Under the pieces are notes generated by a model that saw only the letters and a program-made list of their open reading frames with translations, had not been told where the DNA came from and did no database searches. DNA of 64,000 nucleotides from Nepenthes gracilis (lineage: Eukaryota > Streptophyta > Magnoliopsida > Caryophyllales > Nepenthaceae), in contig BSYO01000020.1 in assembly GCA_033239525.1 (NCBI GenBank), positions 12,650,546-12,714,545 on the forward strand. The letters are read 5' to 3'. The translations under genes and the position numbers were made by a program. Below, piece by piece: positions 33,850 through 43,420 of this stretch. Each line of letters opens with the position of its first letter. Positions within the stretch are counted from its first letter, which is position 1.

Positions 33850-35242
33850 GCGGGAGCCGTCAGAGATCCCAGTGTTCTTTGTATGAAAGACACCCACAGC
33901 AACACCCGGGAGTGCAATGAAGGTGACCCGACGGCGCAGACAGATGCCATCTCAAAACCTGGCATCAAGTGCGAGGCGCACTTCCTCCGAAGTGAAGCGC
34001 AGCTTAAGGTCTTCGGAAAGGCGAGAGATGTCATCCTCCAAAGTGGAGGTCCGTCCCCTCAGTTGCTCGACTTCCTGCCTCAGCAGCTCGCTTTCCTGCG
34101 CCAGCCGCCTGTACTCCTCCCTCAGCTGCTCGTTTACTTCCCTGAACGCAGCAATTTTAACTCCCACACGTTGGGCTGTCTCCTATTTGGACTCTTCCCT
34201 AACCCCATGAAAGTATCCGCACAGTTAAGCGAATACCGCGTCGAGGGAGTCAGAACCCCCCAGAGACCTACAAGGAAAATGAAAGATCAGAAATTCTCAA
34301 AGTGCTAATCAACAGAGGAACGAACGATCTAGGACGATCATACCTGAGTGAGGGATGCATCCGTGTGATGAGGGCCACCTCCTGACACTAACAAGCATGG
34401 GCTCTATGTGCTCAACAACAACCTCCGTGGAGCTGGGAACATCTGGAGCCATGGATGACGAGGGAATGCTTGGAGGCTCCGACTCCTGAACCATCCCTGC
34501 CATGCCAATTTCTAGGGACAAGTCAGCACCAAACGGACTGGCAAACCATCCGGCTTCGACTTCCTCCGCAACGGTAGCACTCTCCTGGGCGCACGCCTCT
34601 AGGGCGCCCTAGCGGGTGATCCAGTAAGCTCTGGAGTCCTTGTTGGTTCTTGTGCAGGCTCAAAAGTGCCAGCCTCCTCAGGATCTGGCGCGTCAATCGC
34701 CACGATTGGCATGCCCTTGGCACCACCTCCCTGTGGCCCCAGATCAACGAAGGGACCCATAGGGGACTCCCCTCCGCAATGAAGCTCCACCATGAGAACA
34801 CCATACTCAACCAACGCCGCGGCAAGAATCGGTGAGTGCTAGCCGCTCCATCTTGTGGCACCGTATCTTACTCCCGCACCGAAGCGAAGCTCACGGCACG
34901 TGCGACTGGCCCTGCAGCCTGCCTCTATGACCTTTAGGCGGAAGTGCCTCCGGCTTCTCTCAGCCTCTTCAGTGGAGCCTTCACCTCTTCGTCTGAACAA
35001 GTCTCCAGTAGCGAGCAACTCTCCCCTGCGTCTTCCCCCGACTGCTCCTGGAGCATGATGGACTCCAGGCCTCTTCTTCTCTGGGCCAGCGGTTGCCCAG
35101 CCAGACTTCAGACCCCACTTAACGGCGGTAAAGGCATGGGAGGTCAAGTAATAGCCTTGGACAAAAAACGTCTTCATCTCCGAGTAGATGACAGCAACTA
35201 GCTTCGCCACCTCACTCACCACCTTGGTGGCCATGTCCCCAC
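33850..35242 (-). pseudogene. Antisense gene of Tat element 3, downstream part
   Basis: Continues the gene whose start is at 41379, after the Copia insertion. 35242-34344 is a decayed linker exon ('MATKVVSEVAKLVAVIYSEMKTFFV' at the top, then Ser/Pro/Glu-rich). A clean intron (34343-34268) follows. The last exon gives 'MGVKIAAFREVNEQLREEYRRL' and a heptad-rich coiled coil, then 'LDARF' and, past an in-frame stop, 'DGICLRRRV...VAVGVF', matching 'LDGKFRDG..RRV..VAVF' of element 1. Several stops are present. Function unknown. Confidence 0.75.
34268..34343 (-). other. Intron of the antisense gene, element 3
   Basis: The minus strand reads CTCAG|GTATGATC ... TTTTCCTTGTAG|GTCTCTG. 76 nt, with a near-consensus plant donor and acceptor. 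It is the best preserved of the three equivalent introns. Confidence 0.7.
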
Positions 35243-36361
35243 TGTTAGAGATATTTGTCTAATTGGTATATTCCGTGACCATATATATTATTGTATCAGT
35301 GTCGGGTTGTGCGATGTCGGGTTAAAGTTCGTTCTGTCCGTTCCGCCGTCTAGTCGCTCGAGCCGTCCGAAGCCCCCGCGCTCGCCCGGAGCTCGATACC
35401 CGCTCGAGCCGAAAATCTAGAACGTACCCCGCTCGCCAGGCGCTCGATACCCGCTCGAGCCGAAAATCCAGAGTGTACCCCGCTTGCCAGGCGCTCGATA
35501 CCCGCTCGAGCTGAAAATCCAGAGTGTACCCCGCTCGCCTGGCGCTCGATACCCGCTCGAGCGAACGTAGGGTTTCTCTGGAAACCCTCCATCCGCCAGC
35601 CGCGTGCTCGAACTCCACTCGAGTGCCGGTGCAACGGGCAAAATTTTTAAACGATTTTTTTGCATCCTCTATAAATACATACCTTATGTTTTTTGAAACC
35701 AAAAGACGTCCAGAGCCTCTTTTGATAGTGTTGGAGCCATTCTACTTGAGAGAAGAGCATTCTTCTTACTCTTTCATCTTGCTCCATTTGAGAAAACCGA
35801 ACCTACTACGCTCTACATCGCTGTGCCTCATGTTCTAACGGTTTTTCTCTCTGTTTTTCTTTACCGCTTAAACTCTTTCATCTTTCTACCTTCGTTGGAG
35901 ACGTCGATACTTTGAAGAAGGAGATCTGATCTTGGTTCGCAATTCAAATGGCACGAGAAGGAAGATTGACGTGAAGATCGGAATGTGTCCGGTTCCGTTG
36001 CCGCGGGTAAATCCAAGGAGTTCCTTGGTAGGGATCACGTGACGGGAGTAAGTCGGCTAGGTTAGCGCGTCTTTACCACCCGGTCTGTAAGTTGATTTTC
36101 ATAGTGCATTGCTTCCCTGGCCGTTGAAGCCTGGAGTGTTTTTCTCGATTATCGTGGGTATCGAGTTTTTACTTCGTCACCAAAAATTATCTTTATCATT
36201 ATTGCTCATCGTTATTTATATTGTGCATACTTGTTATCTCGTTAGCATCTAGTACGAAATATCCTTTACGTGTATCGGATATTTATTTTTTTTTGCTTCC
36301 GCTATGCTTTTAACGGGGTCGAAACTTGATTGTTCACGTTAGCACAAAACGTGCTTTTTCA
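35243..36361 (+). repeat. 5' LTR of the SIRE-like Copia element
   Basis: 1119 bp. Contains four copies of a CTCGAG-bearing motif spaced by 51 bp (35391, 35442, 35493, 35544). The 51 bp (17 codon) period keeps minus-strand frames open but they are not genes. Confidence 0.93.
35391..35562. repeat. 51 bp tandem repeat in Copia LTR (four starts)
   Basis: Each unit starts GCTCGATACCCGCTCGAGC, itself a small hairpin (GCTCGA / TCGAGC). The 3' LTR has three starts (39917, 39968, 40019) and the inverted solo LTR three (around 37370-37510). Confidence 0.95.
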
Positions 36362-36404
36362 ATTGGTATCGAGACTTATCCCGATCCGCGTCCCCCGATC
36401 TAGA

Positions 36405-36610
36405 TGTATACGAGTGGGTCACTCTCCGTTCCTCCCTTATTTAATGGGAGTAACTATGCCTATTGAAATGTCCTGATGAGAGCCTTCCTAAAATCTCTGG
36501 ATGAGCGTGTTTGGGTAAGTACCCAAGTTGGGTGGACTCCACCCACTAGTTCCAATGGTAACGAACCAAAAGTCTTATCTTCATGGACCAAAGAGGAACT
36601 CGTTGGATGT
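36405..36610 (+). pseudogene. Copia Gag, N-terminal part
   Basis: ATG at 36405. The frame reads 'MYTSGSLSVPPLFNGSNYAYW'-like sequence, typical of Copia Gag starts, but the expected Trp after YAY is a stop (TGA). It continues open ('SLDERVWVSTQVGWTPPTSS') until the solo LTR insertion at 36611. The matching remainder starts at 37648. Confidence 0.8.
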
Positions 36611-37642
36611 TGAAAAAGCATGTTTTGTGCTAATCATGAACAATCAAGTTTCGACCCCGTTAAAAGTATAGCGGAAGCAGTAGAAATAAATATCTAATAC
36701 ACGTAAAAGATATTTAGTACTAGATGCATACGAGACTAACAATCATGTGCAGTAAACAAAATACGTAAGCAATAATATAAAGACGCGATTTTTGGTGACG
36801 AAGTGAAAACTCGTTACCCACGGTAATCAAGAAAAATATTCTGGGCTTCAACGGCCAGGGAAGCAATGCACTATGAAAATCAACTTACAGACAGGGTGGT
36901 AACGACGCGCTAACCTAGCCAACTTACTCCCGTCACGTGATCCCTACCAAAGAACTCCTTGGATTTGGCGCGGCCAACGGAATCGGACACCTTCCGGTCT
37001 TCACGTCAATCTTCCCTCGAACCACTTGAATTGTCAATCACAAACGAGTCTCCTTCTTCACAAACCAACGTCTCCAAACGAAGGTAGAAGGCAATGTTTC
37101 AATGGTGAAAGAAGGTTGGTGAGAAAACTTGTTTGAACATGTAGAGTAATCTTGTAGTGTTTAGTTTTTTCAAGAGGTACAATAATATTGAAGCACAAGA
37201 GACCTTTCTTCTCAATGAGGCACGAAAATAATCACTCCAGAATTGTTAGGGTTTCAAAAACCTAAGTCCAATATTTATAGAGGGCGCAAAAAATCGTTGA
37301 AAAATTTTTCCCGTTGCCTGTGCGCCGAGCTCGTAAGGCGAGCGGCCGAGCGGGCACCCTTCTGGATTTTCGGCTCAAGCAGATATTGAGCGCCTGGCGG
37401 GCGGGGTACTTTCTGAATTTTCGGCTCGAGCGGGTATCGAGCTCCTGGCGAGCCGGATACTTTCTGGATTTTTGGCTTGAGCGGGTATCGAGCGCCCGGC
37501 GAGCCGGGCGCGGTTCGTAAGGCTCGAGCGACTAGAGTGCGGAACGGATATAACGGACTTTAACCCGACAACCCACAACCCGACATCGATACAATAATAT
37601 ACATAGTCACGAAATATGTCAATTATACAAATGTCTCTAACA
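36611..37642 (-). mobile_element. Inverted solo LTR of the same Copia family
   Basis: TGAAAAAGC...CTCTAACA on the plus strand is the reverse complement of the LTRs at 35243 and 39769. Flanks GATGT (36606-36610) and TATGT (37643-37647) share four of five bases. It interrupts gag within codons near position 70. It is 1032 bp. Confidence 0.93.
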
Positions 37643-37647
37643 TATGT

Positions 37648-39255
37648 AATTGAAACAGTAAGGGGCTACATGCTATTTTTATGACTGTATCTCCCGATGA
37701 GTTTAAACGAATGTCAATGTGTGAGACTTCTAAAGATGCATGGGACATCCTAGAAATTACTCATGAAGGCACAAAACTTGTTAAAAATTCAAAATTGTAA
37801 ATGCTTACCACTAGATTCGAAGAAATAAAAATGAAAGATGATGAGACCTTTGATGAGTTCTATGCTCAATTAAATGATATTGTAAACTCAACGTTTAATT
37901 TAGGAGAATGAATCCCAAAAAATAGGTTTGTTAGAAAAGTTCTACGATCTTTGCCTGAACGATTTAGACTCAAAGTGACTGCAATTGAAGAGAGCAAAGA
38001 TTTAGACAAATTAAAAATTGAAGAACTTGTAGGGTCCCTACAAACTTATGAGCACACATTACCACAGTCAAGGCAAAATAAATCAATTGCTCTAAAATCG
38101 AGTAGGGAAGTGCGAAACCGGGATTCTGATGAAGAATCGGGTAGCGATGGTGAATTTTTCACATTTGTGAAGAATTTTAAAAAGTTTTTGAAGACTAATA
38201 GATCTTCTTCAAACAAATTTGATGTCACTCAAAACCTTCACCTAAATTTGAGAAGAAAGACCGACATGAACTCAAGGATTCCAAATCAAAAACCACTCAA
38301 GGAGTTCACTGTCATGAATGTAAAGGTTTTGGTCACTATCGGGCTAAATGTCTAAACTTTAAACGCCAACAAAGTCAAACCTTTAAAGCTAATGTGACCT
38401 TAAGCGATGACGAAGAAGAAGAGGTAGAAAAATGCTCTGAAGATGGTCATGTCAAGTACATGGCCTTTGTGACCTCAATATGTGAGAATGATGAACATGT
38501 AGAAGCAAGTCTTAAACTATCCGATGACTCCGAGAACGAGTCAGAATCTGAACTGTATGATCTTCAGGATGCGTATGATAAATTGTTTAAAAAATATTTT
38601 CACGTTAAGAAAACGAATGTCTCACTCAAACACAAACTGACAAAATTAGAAAAAGAAAAATTAACTCTAAAATCCGAGTTAGAGACAAAGTACAAAAAAT
38701 TGAGACCTTGAAAAGCTCCTTTACTAAATAAATCACAACTCTTGAATCTGATCTTGAGGCTGCTCGCTCTGAATTGAAACAATTTCCAAATTGGTCCAAA
38801 AAATTGGACCATATGCTTGGGTTGGGATAACTTAGAGGAAATAAAACCAGATTGGGTTACTCAAAAAATTCCTTAAATGCTAATATTAAATCTAGGACTG
38901 TATTTATCCGACCTACTTCCACACCAAGACAAAGTAGCATCTTGTCGAGCCACGTTGATCAGCCATCGAGAGTTTCCCAAGAGCAGTTGATCAATTTTCA
39001 AAACATTAGGAAACATCCGTATCAATCAGACATCAAAACTAAATATGTTCCAACATGTCATGGATGCGGCATTATTAGCCATATTCGTCCCGATTGCCCC
39101 ATCTCATTACGTCAATGTAAGTCTTAGCAACACTCTATGATAGAGTATCTAATTCACCACATCCACCATCTAAATGATCAAGTGATAAATTTAAACAATG
39201 TCATCTAATATGGTAAGAAAATGTGGATCAAGAAGAGTGAGCTCTGTTACCTCTT
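37648..39255 (+). pseudogene. Copia Gag, C-terminal part with two zinc knuckles
   Basis: After the solo LTR the frame resumes with 'IFMTVSPDEFKRMSMCETS' and 'DETFDEFYAQLNDIVN', the UBN2/gag core. Then come 'RKVLRSLPERFRLKV', a CCHC knuckle CHECKGFGHYRAKC (38310-38351), an acidic stretch, a coiled coil (38560-38700) and a second knuckle CHGCGIISHIRPDC (39056-39097), followed by 'MWIKKSELCY'. This order is that of SIRE/Maximus Gag. There are scattered stops and a frameshift near 38230-38300. Pol should follow at about 39255 but is missing. Confidence 0.85.
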
Positions 39256-39768
39256 AGCCATTCGTGACAAAAAGGGGGAGTAGATTTCTACTCTTCGAAA
39301 AGATTGTTCCTGTTAGGGGGAGTCGTGCTATTGTGTTTGGGAGGGGGAGTCCTATGTCCTTTAGGGAAAACATGTCATTGTTAGGGAGAGTTATCATGTT
39401 TTCTAGTTTTGTTAGGGGGAGACCTGTCAGTTTAGAGGGGGTGAGTTCTACTTAACTTTAAATGCTACTTGTATTTCATTCCTCTGACTGCTGCATGTAA
39501 GTTTTCTTCTTCCATTGGTTATTTGTATTATATTATTTGTACTAATCATGTTTGTCCAGGCGATACCGTTGCAGCATCACTGCAGCCGTCAATGTATCAA
39601 CACAGCAACGCTAGTGTAGATGTTTACATTGGTATTGTATTATTTATCTTTTTCACTAGGCGTAGATTTTTATGTACACGGGTTCTATCTCGATGGTGTC
39701 TGAACCTGTGATTCACTTGTATTTATTTATTTTCTGAGTTTTGTCACGGAATTGCCAAAGGAGGAGAT
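39256..39768 (+). other. Post-pol 3' region of the Copia element with repeated polypurine motifs
   Basis: Several TTAGGGGGAG or AGGGGGAG motifs (39275, 39315, 39343, 39412 and nearby) and the final polypurine tract GCCAAAGGAGGAGAT ending at 39768. It is directly joined to gag, indicating an internal deletion of the whole pol. Confidence 0.75.
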
Positions 39769-40837
39769 TGTTAGAGACATTTATCTAATTGGCATATTTC
39801 GTGACCATATATATTATTGTATCAATGTCGGGTTGTGCGATATCGGATTAAAGTCTGTTCTGTCCGTTTCGCTCTCTAGTCGCTCGAGCTGTCCGAAGCC
39901 CCTGCGCTCTCCTGGAGCTCGATACCCCCTCGAGCCAAAAATCCAGAACGTACTCTGCTAGCCAGGCGCTCGATACCCGCTCGAGCCGAAGATCCAGAGT
40001 GTACCCCGCTCGCCTGGCGCTTGATACCCGGTCGAGCGAACGCAGGGTTTCTCTGAAAACCCTCCGTCCGTCCGCTGCGCGCTCGAGCTCTGCTCGAGCG
40101 CCAGTGCAACGGGCAAAATTTTTAAACAATTTTTTTGCATCCTCTATAAATACATACCTTATGTTTTTTGCAACCAAATGACGTCCAGAGCCTCTTTTGA
40201 CAGTGTTGGAGCCATTCTACTTGAGAAAAGAGCATTCTTCTTACTCTTTCATCTTGCTCCATTTGAGAAAACCGAACCTACTACGCTCTACATCGCTGTG
40301 CCTCATATTCTAACGATTTTTCTCTCCGTTTTTCTTTACCGCTTAAACTCTTTCATCTTTCTACCTTCGCTGGAGACGTCGGTACATTGAAGAAGGATAT
40401 CCGATCTTGGTTGGCAATTCAAATGGCACGAGAGGGAAGATTGACGTGAAGACCGGAAGATGTCCGGTTCCATTGCTGCGGGCAAATCCAAGGAGTTTCT
40501 TGGTAGGGATCACGTGACAGGAGTAAGTCGGCTAGATTAGCGCGTCGTTACCACCCGGTCTGTAAGTCGATTTTCATAGTGCATTGCTTCCCTGGCCGTT
40601 GAAGCCCGGAGTATTTTTCTCGATTACCGTGGGTATCGAATTTTCACTTTGTCACCAAAAATCGTGTCTTTATCATTATTGCTCATCATTATTTATATTG
40701 TGCAAGCTTGTTATCTCGTTAGCATCTAGTACGAAATATCCTTTACGTGTATCGGATATTTATTTTTTTTGCTTTCGCTATACTTTTAACGAGGTCGAAA
40801 CTTGATTGTTCACGTTAGCACAAAACGTGCTTTTTTA
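39769..40837 (+). repeat. 3' LTR of the SIRE-like Copia element
   Basis: 1069 bp, 50 bp shorter than the 5' LTR because it has three rather than four tandem starts. It ends TTTTTTA (CA lost). Confidence 0.93.
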
Positions 40838-41379
40838 CCCACAAAAGAGCCTTAGGATTGGACTCAACTCGCGGGAGAGCTCCAAATCCGAGGGTTCTTG
40901 CAAGAAGAAAAAATGGTTCTTCCAATTCTTTATCGAGTCCGGATTGGTCCCCCAAAAGTAGAAGCTGGTTCGAGAAGACATCGAGATCCAATCCTTAGAC
41001 TCCATGAATCGGAAGATTACCTTCACCGCATTTGCATTGAACACGCAAGACTAAAGACGGGCGAAAATGCACAAAGTAACCAAATAGTAAATGGCATTAG
41101 GGTGGAGCCTCGCGATAAGGACACCCAATGCCTCGATAAGTACATACAAATCGCATGGCATGGAGTAGCGAAGCCCTCCCTTCAGATGGTGTTTATAAAA
41201 TGAGATAAAGCCCTCTGAAGGGGCATTGGTCCTACCAATCAAGCTAGGAGCACGGTAGGCCATACCATTGGGGACCCCGTAGTCCACTATCAATGCGGTA
41301 ATGCACTTGCCGTCATGGCAGACCCAGTATCTGTACGAGAAACTCAGGAAGAGGAGGGAGAACTCTTCTTCTTCGCCAT
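40838..41379 (-). pseudogene. Antisense gene of Tat element 3, N-terminal part
   Basis: Begins ATGGCGAAGAAG (41379). After an early stop or frameshift it reads 'NAPSEGFISFYKHHLKGGLRYSMPCDLYVLIEALGVLIARLHPNA', closely matching 'PPDGFITVYEAHLKGGLRFS' and 'LPLAKLQPNAM'-type sequence in element 1 (putative gypsy-type transposon domain). Its frame enters the Copia target duplication at 40842 and continues at 35242. Minus-strand gene; the Tat element itself would be plus-oriented. Function unknown. Confidence 0.78.
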
Positions 41380-41450
41380 CTCTTTCTCTCAAGGAAATAT
41401 CGAAGGTTCTCAGTACACGGAAACGTAAAGAATGGAATTCGTTAAGAAAT

Positions 41451-41460
41451 CGCTTAAATA
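41451..41460 (-). promoter_or_regulatory. TATA box of the antisense gene, element 3
   Basis: The minus strand reads TATTTAAGCG, 72 nt before the ATG at 41379. Upstream context CTTCTATTTAA resembles CTATTTAA of element 2. Confidence 0.6.
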
Positions 41461-41623
41461 GAAGCCAGGGTGCCATCACACGGGAAACTCCATCGGCGTT
41501 TTACCTGATGGCCAGGCCACACGCCCGTTCAGCAAAGGCACCGCGAGTTCTAAGCAACAACCAATCATGACCCCTGTCAGGCTAATTCCCACTGTCGCCT
41601 CAGCCGCCTGCCGAAATTCCAAC

Positions 41624-43420
41624 TGTCACACCTGAATTTAATACGAGGATTCAAACTGTTAGGACCTGTGGTGGCGAGACTTCCATGGCACGCATCCAGA
41701 AGGAAAAATGAACAATTCAAGCGTAACAAACAACAGTAAATAAATCACACGGCTAAATAAAATATTTTATTATATAATTTATTGATACACACTTTTTACA
41801 ACAGGAGGTAGCCCGCAACCGCAAGGTACAATTAGTTGCCCTCACCGGGCCAAGAATGGGCCCAGAAGGATCCGAAATCGTGTACTCCGTTAGATCCGCG
41901 CGCGTCAGGGCGCTCGAGTTTCAAGAGTCCAGGATACCGATGCGAAAGTTTGACTCCTCCAACGTGACTATTCTCCGATTGAGACGGATACCATCCTGGA
42001 ACCTCCTTTATAGTACAAGAGCTACCTTCTCCGGTGTGAACCTTGATCTCAACTCAACCCCTAGTCATGCACACCCCTCTCCAGACCGTATCCGGAGTTG
42101 CTCGAGCTCCTCCTGAAGAGCCAGTATGTGATCTCAAGCTTGCATATTGGCGCCAGCAAGCCTCGATGCCCATATCTCAGACTCCGTTCTGCCCGCTCAA
42201 AGAGCACCACGCGAGCCTGAGCCTGCTTGACTGCGCCAGCAGTGCCGTGCACGCAGGCTTTCATGTCCTCCACAGCCCTGGCGACTTGGTGGAGCACGGG
42301 ATCAACCCTCCTAGGCCTACGGGGCTCTCAGGAATCTCATCGGTCCCACAACAAAGGTCTCTGAGTGGCAGCCTTCTGCTACCGCAGCTCCAAGTGTAGC
42401 CTCATCATGGATCCCTGAGGCGTCTGTATTCCTCATAGACTCCCCAGAGGACGGCTCAGATTATGATGAAGAAGGTGACCTTTCCATTGATGTCAAGAAG
42501 AGAAAAGACAAAGGTAGCACAGGTCCTACGCTCTCGAAGCCGCCAAAACAAAGCCTTGGAGGGAACTCAGACGTTTAAATAACCAAAAACCCCTTGGGAA
42601 ATGACATCATCGTAAGGTAGAAGCGTGATGGCAGAGAGCCAACAAGCTCCTCCCATGTGGAGAATCCCTAAAGCGTCGCGCATTTCCAAAGCAAGTTAAT
42701 ATGACGTGACACTCCAAGACCTCTCACACAATCATTGCGTCAGAATATTCGGTGGAGGTGACGTCTACCAACAGCGTTTGATCTCCTAGGGTGACAAGCA
42801 TCAGTGATCTCTTTACACCACATCCTCCCGTTGATGGTCCGCATCAGGGCTCGAAGGACGGCACTGGCGAAACAACCATAGGCAACTGAGAACGTTCAAA
42901 TGCATAGGTTGGCGCGTACGACATCAAAGGGGTCCAATATCCCTTGAGATGTAATGCGCTAAGCGATAAAAATAAGAAGGTTCATGCGACAAGAAAGAAG
43001 GATAAAGGCAACGGCTACTACTTTTATTGATCGAGGTTCCTTTACGAGTACAAAACTTACGACAGCAAAAGTATAAAAAAGGAAAAGATACAACACAGAA
43101 CATAAAGCCCAGAATAGCGGCTCTGGATGCTTGATGTTTTATCAGGGAAAAATGTCTACATCAGCTCTCTCTGGCTCCGTCACCAAAACCCCCATCTGCC
43201 CAAGCATCAGAGCCGCCGGTGCTGGCCAAACGCTAAAAGTTCACCCAATGTTAACCGCAGCAGCGGTAGAACCAGCACCCATGGCAGCAGTCCCGGCTGG
43301 ACGTGGCAAGCTCGTGCTCCCCTACAGGGACTCAACTTTCCACCTCCTCTCCGAACGGCATGCATGATCCACCAGACGTGGTCAAGGCAAGACTCCTACA
43401 ATTAATGGTCTAAAACATAA
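41624..43420. repeat. Mixed Gypsy fragments without intact genes
   Basis: A possible LTR edge, TGTCACACCTGAATT, lies at 41624. 42061-42297 on the minus strand gives a short charged helix that may be a fourth antisense-gene remnant. 42737-42754 carries GCGTCAGAATATTCGGTGG, shared with 47727-47746 and typical of Gypsy LTR 3' parts. 'ctacttttattgatcgaggttcctttacgag' (43016-43046) resembles the end region of Tat gag transcripts. A 15 bp phrase 'ggcaagactcctaca' occurs at 43384 and 43422. I cannot order these pieces. Confidence 0.4.

Larger units (their letters stand above)
35243..40837 (+). mobile_element. SIRE-like Ty1/Copia retrotransposon, pol deleted, with nested solo LTR
   Basis: LTRs 35243-36361 and 39769-40837 (TGTTAGAG ... 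TTTTTCA or decayed TTTTTTA) are flanked by the perfect target duplication CCCAC (35238-35242 and 40838-40842). The primer-binding site TTGGTATCGAGAC (36363-36375) and polypurine tract AAAGGAGGAGAT before 39769 fit Copia. Gag is present with two zinc knuckles. Protease, integrase, reverse transcriptase and RNase H are absent. An inverted solo LTR of the same family sits at 36611-37642. The whole element interrupts the antisense gene of Tat element 3. Confidence 0.93.

Noticed and set aside
35391..35562. Evenly spaced short repeats resembling a CRISPR-like array
   Set aside because: The spacers are themselves near-identical, it lies in a plant LTR, and there are no cas genes; it is a simple tandem repeat.
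35322..35702. Three overlapping minus-strand frames with a 17-residue repeat (RAGIERLASGVHS type)
   Set aside because: Caused by the 51 bp tandem repeat of the Copia LTR, which is a multiple of three; it varies in copy number between LTRs of the same element and stays open in several frames.
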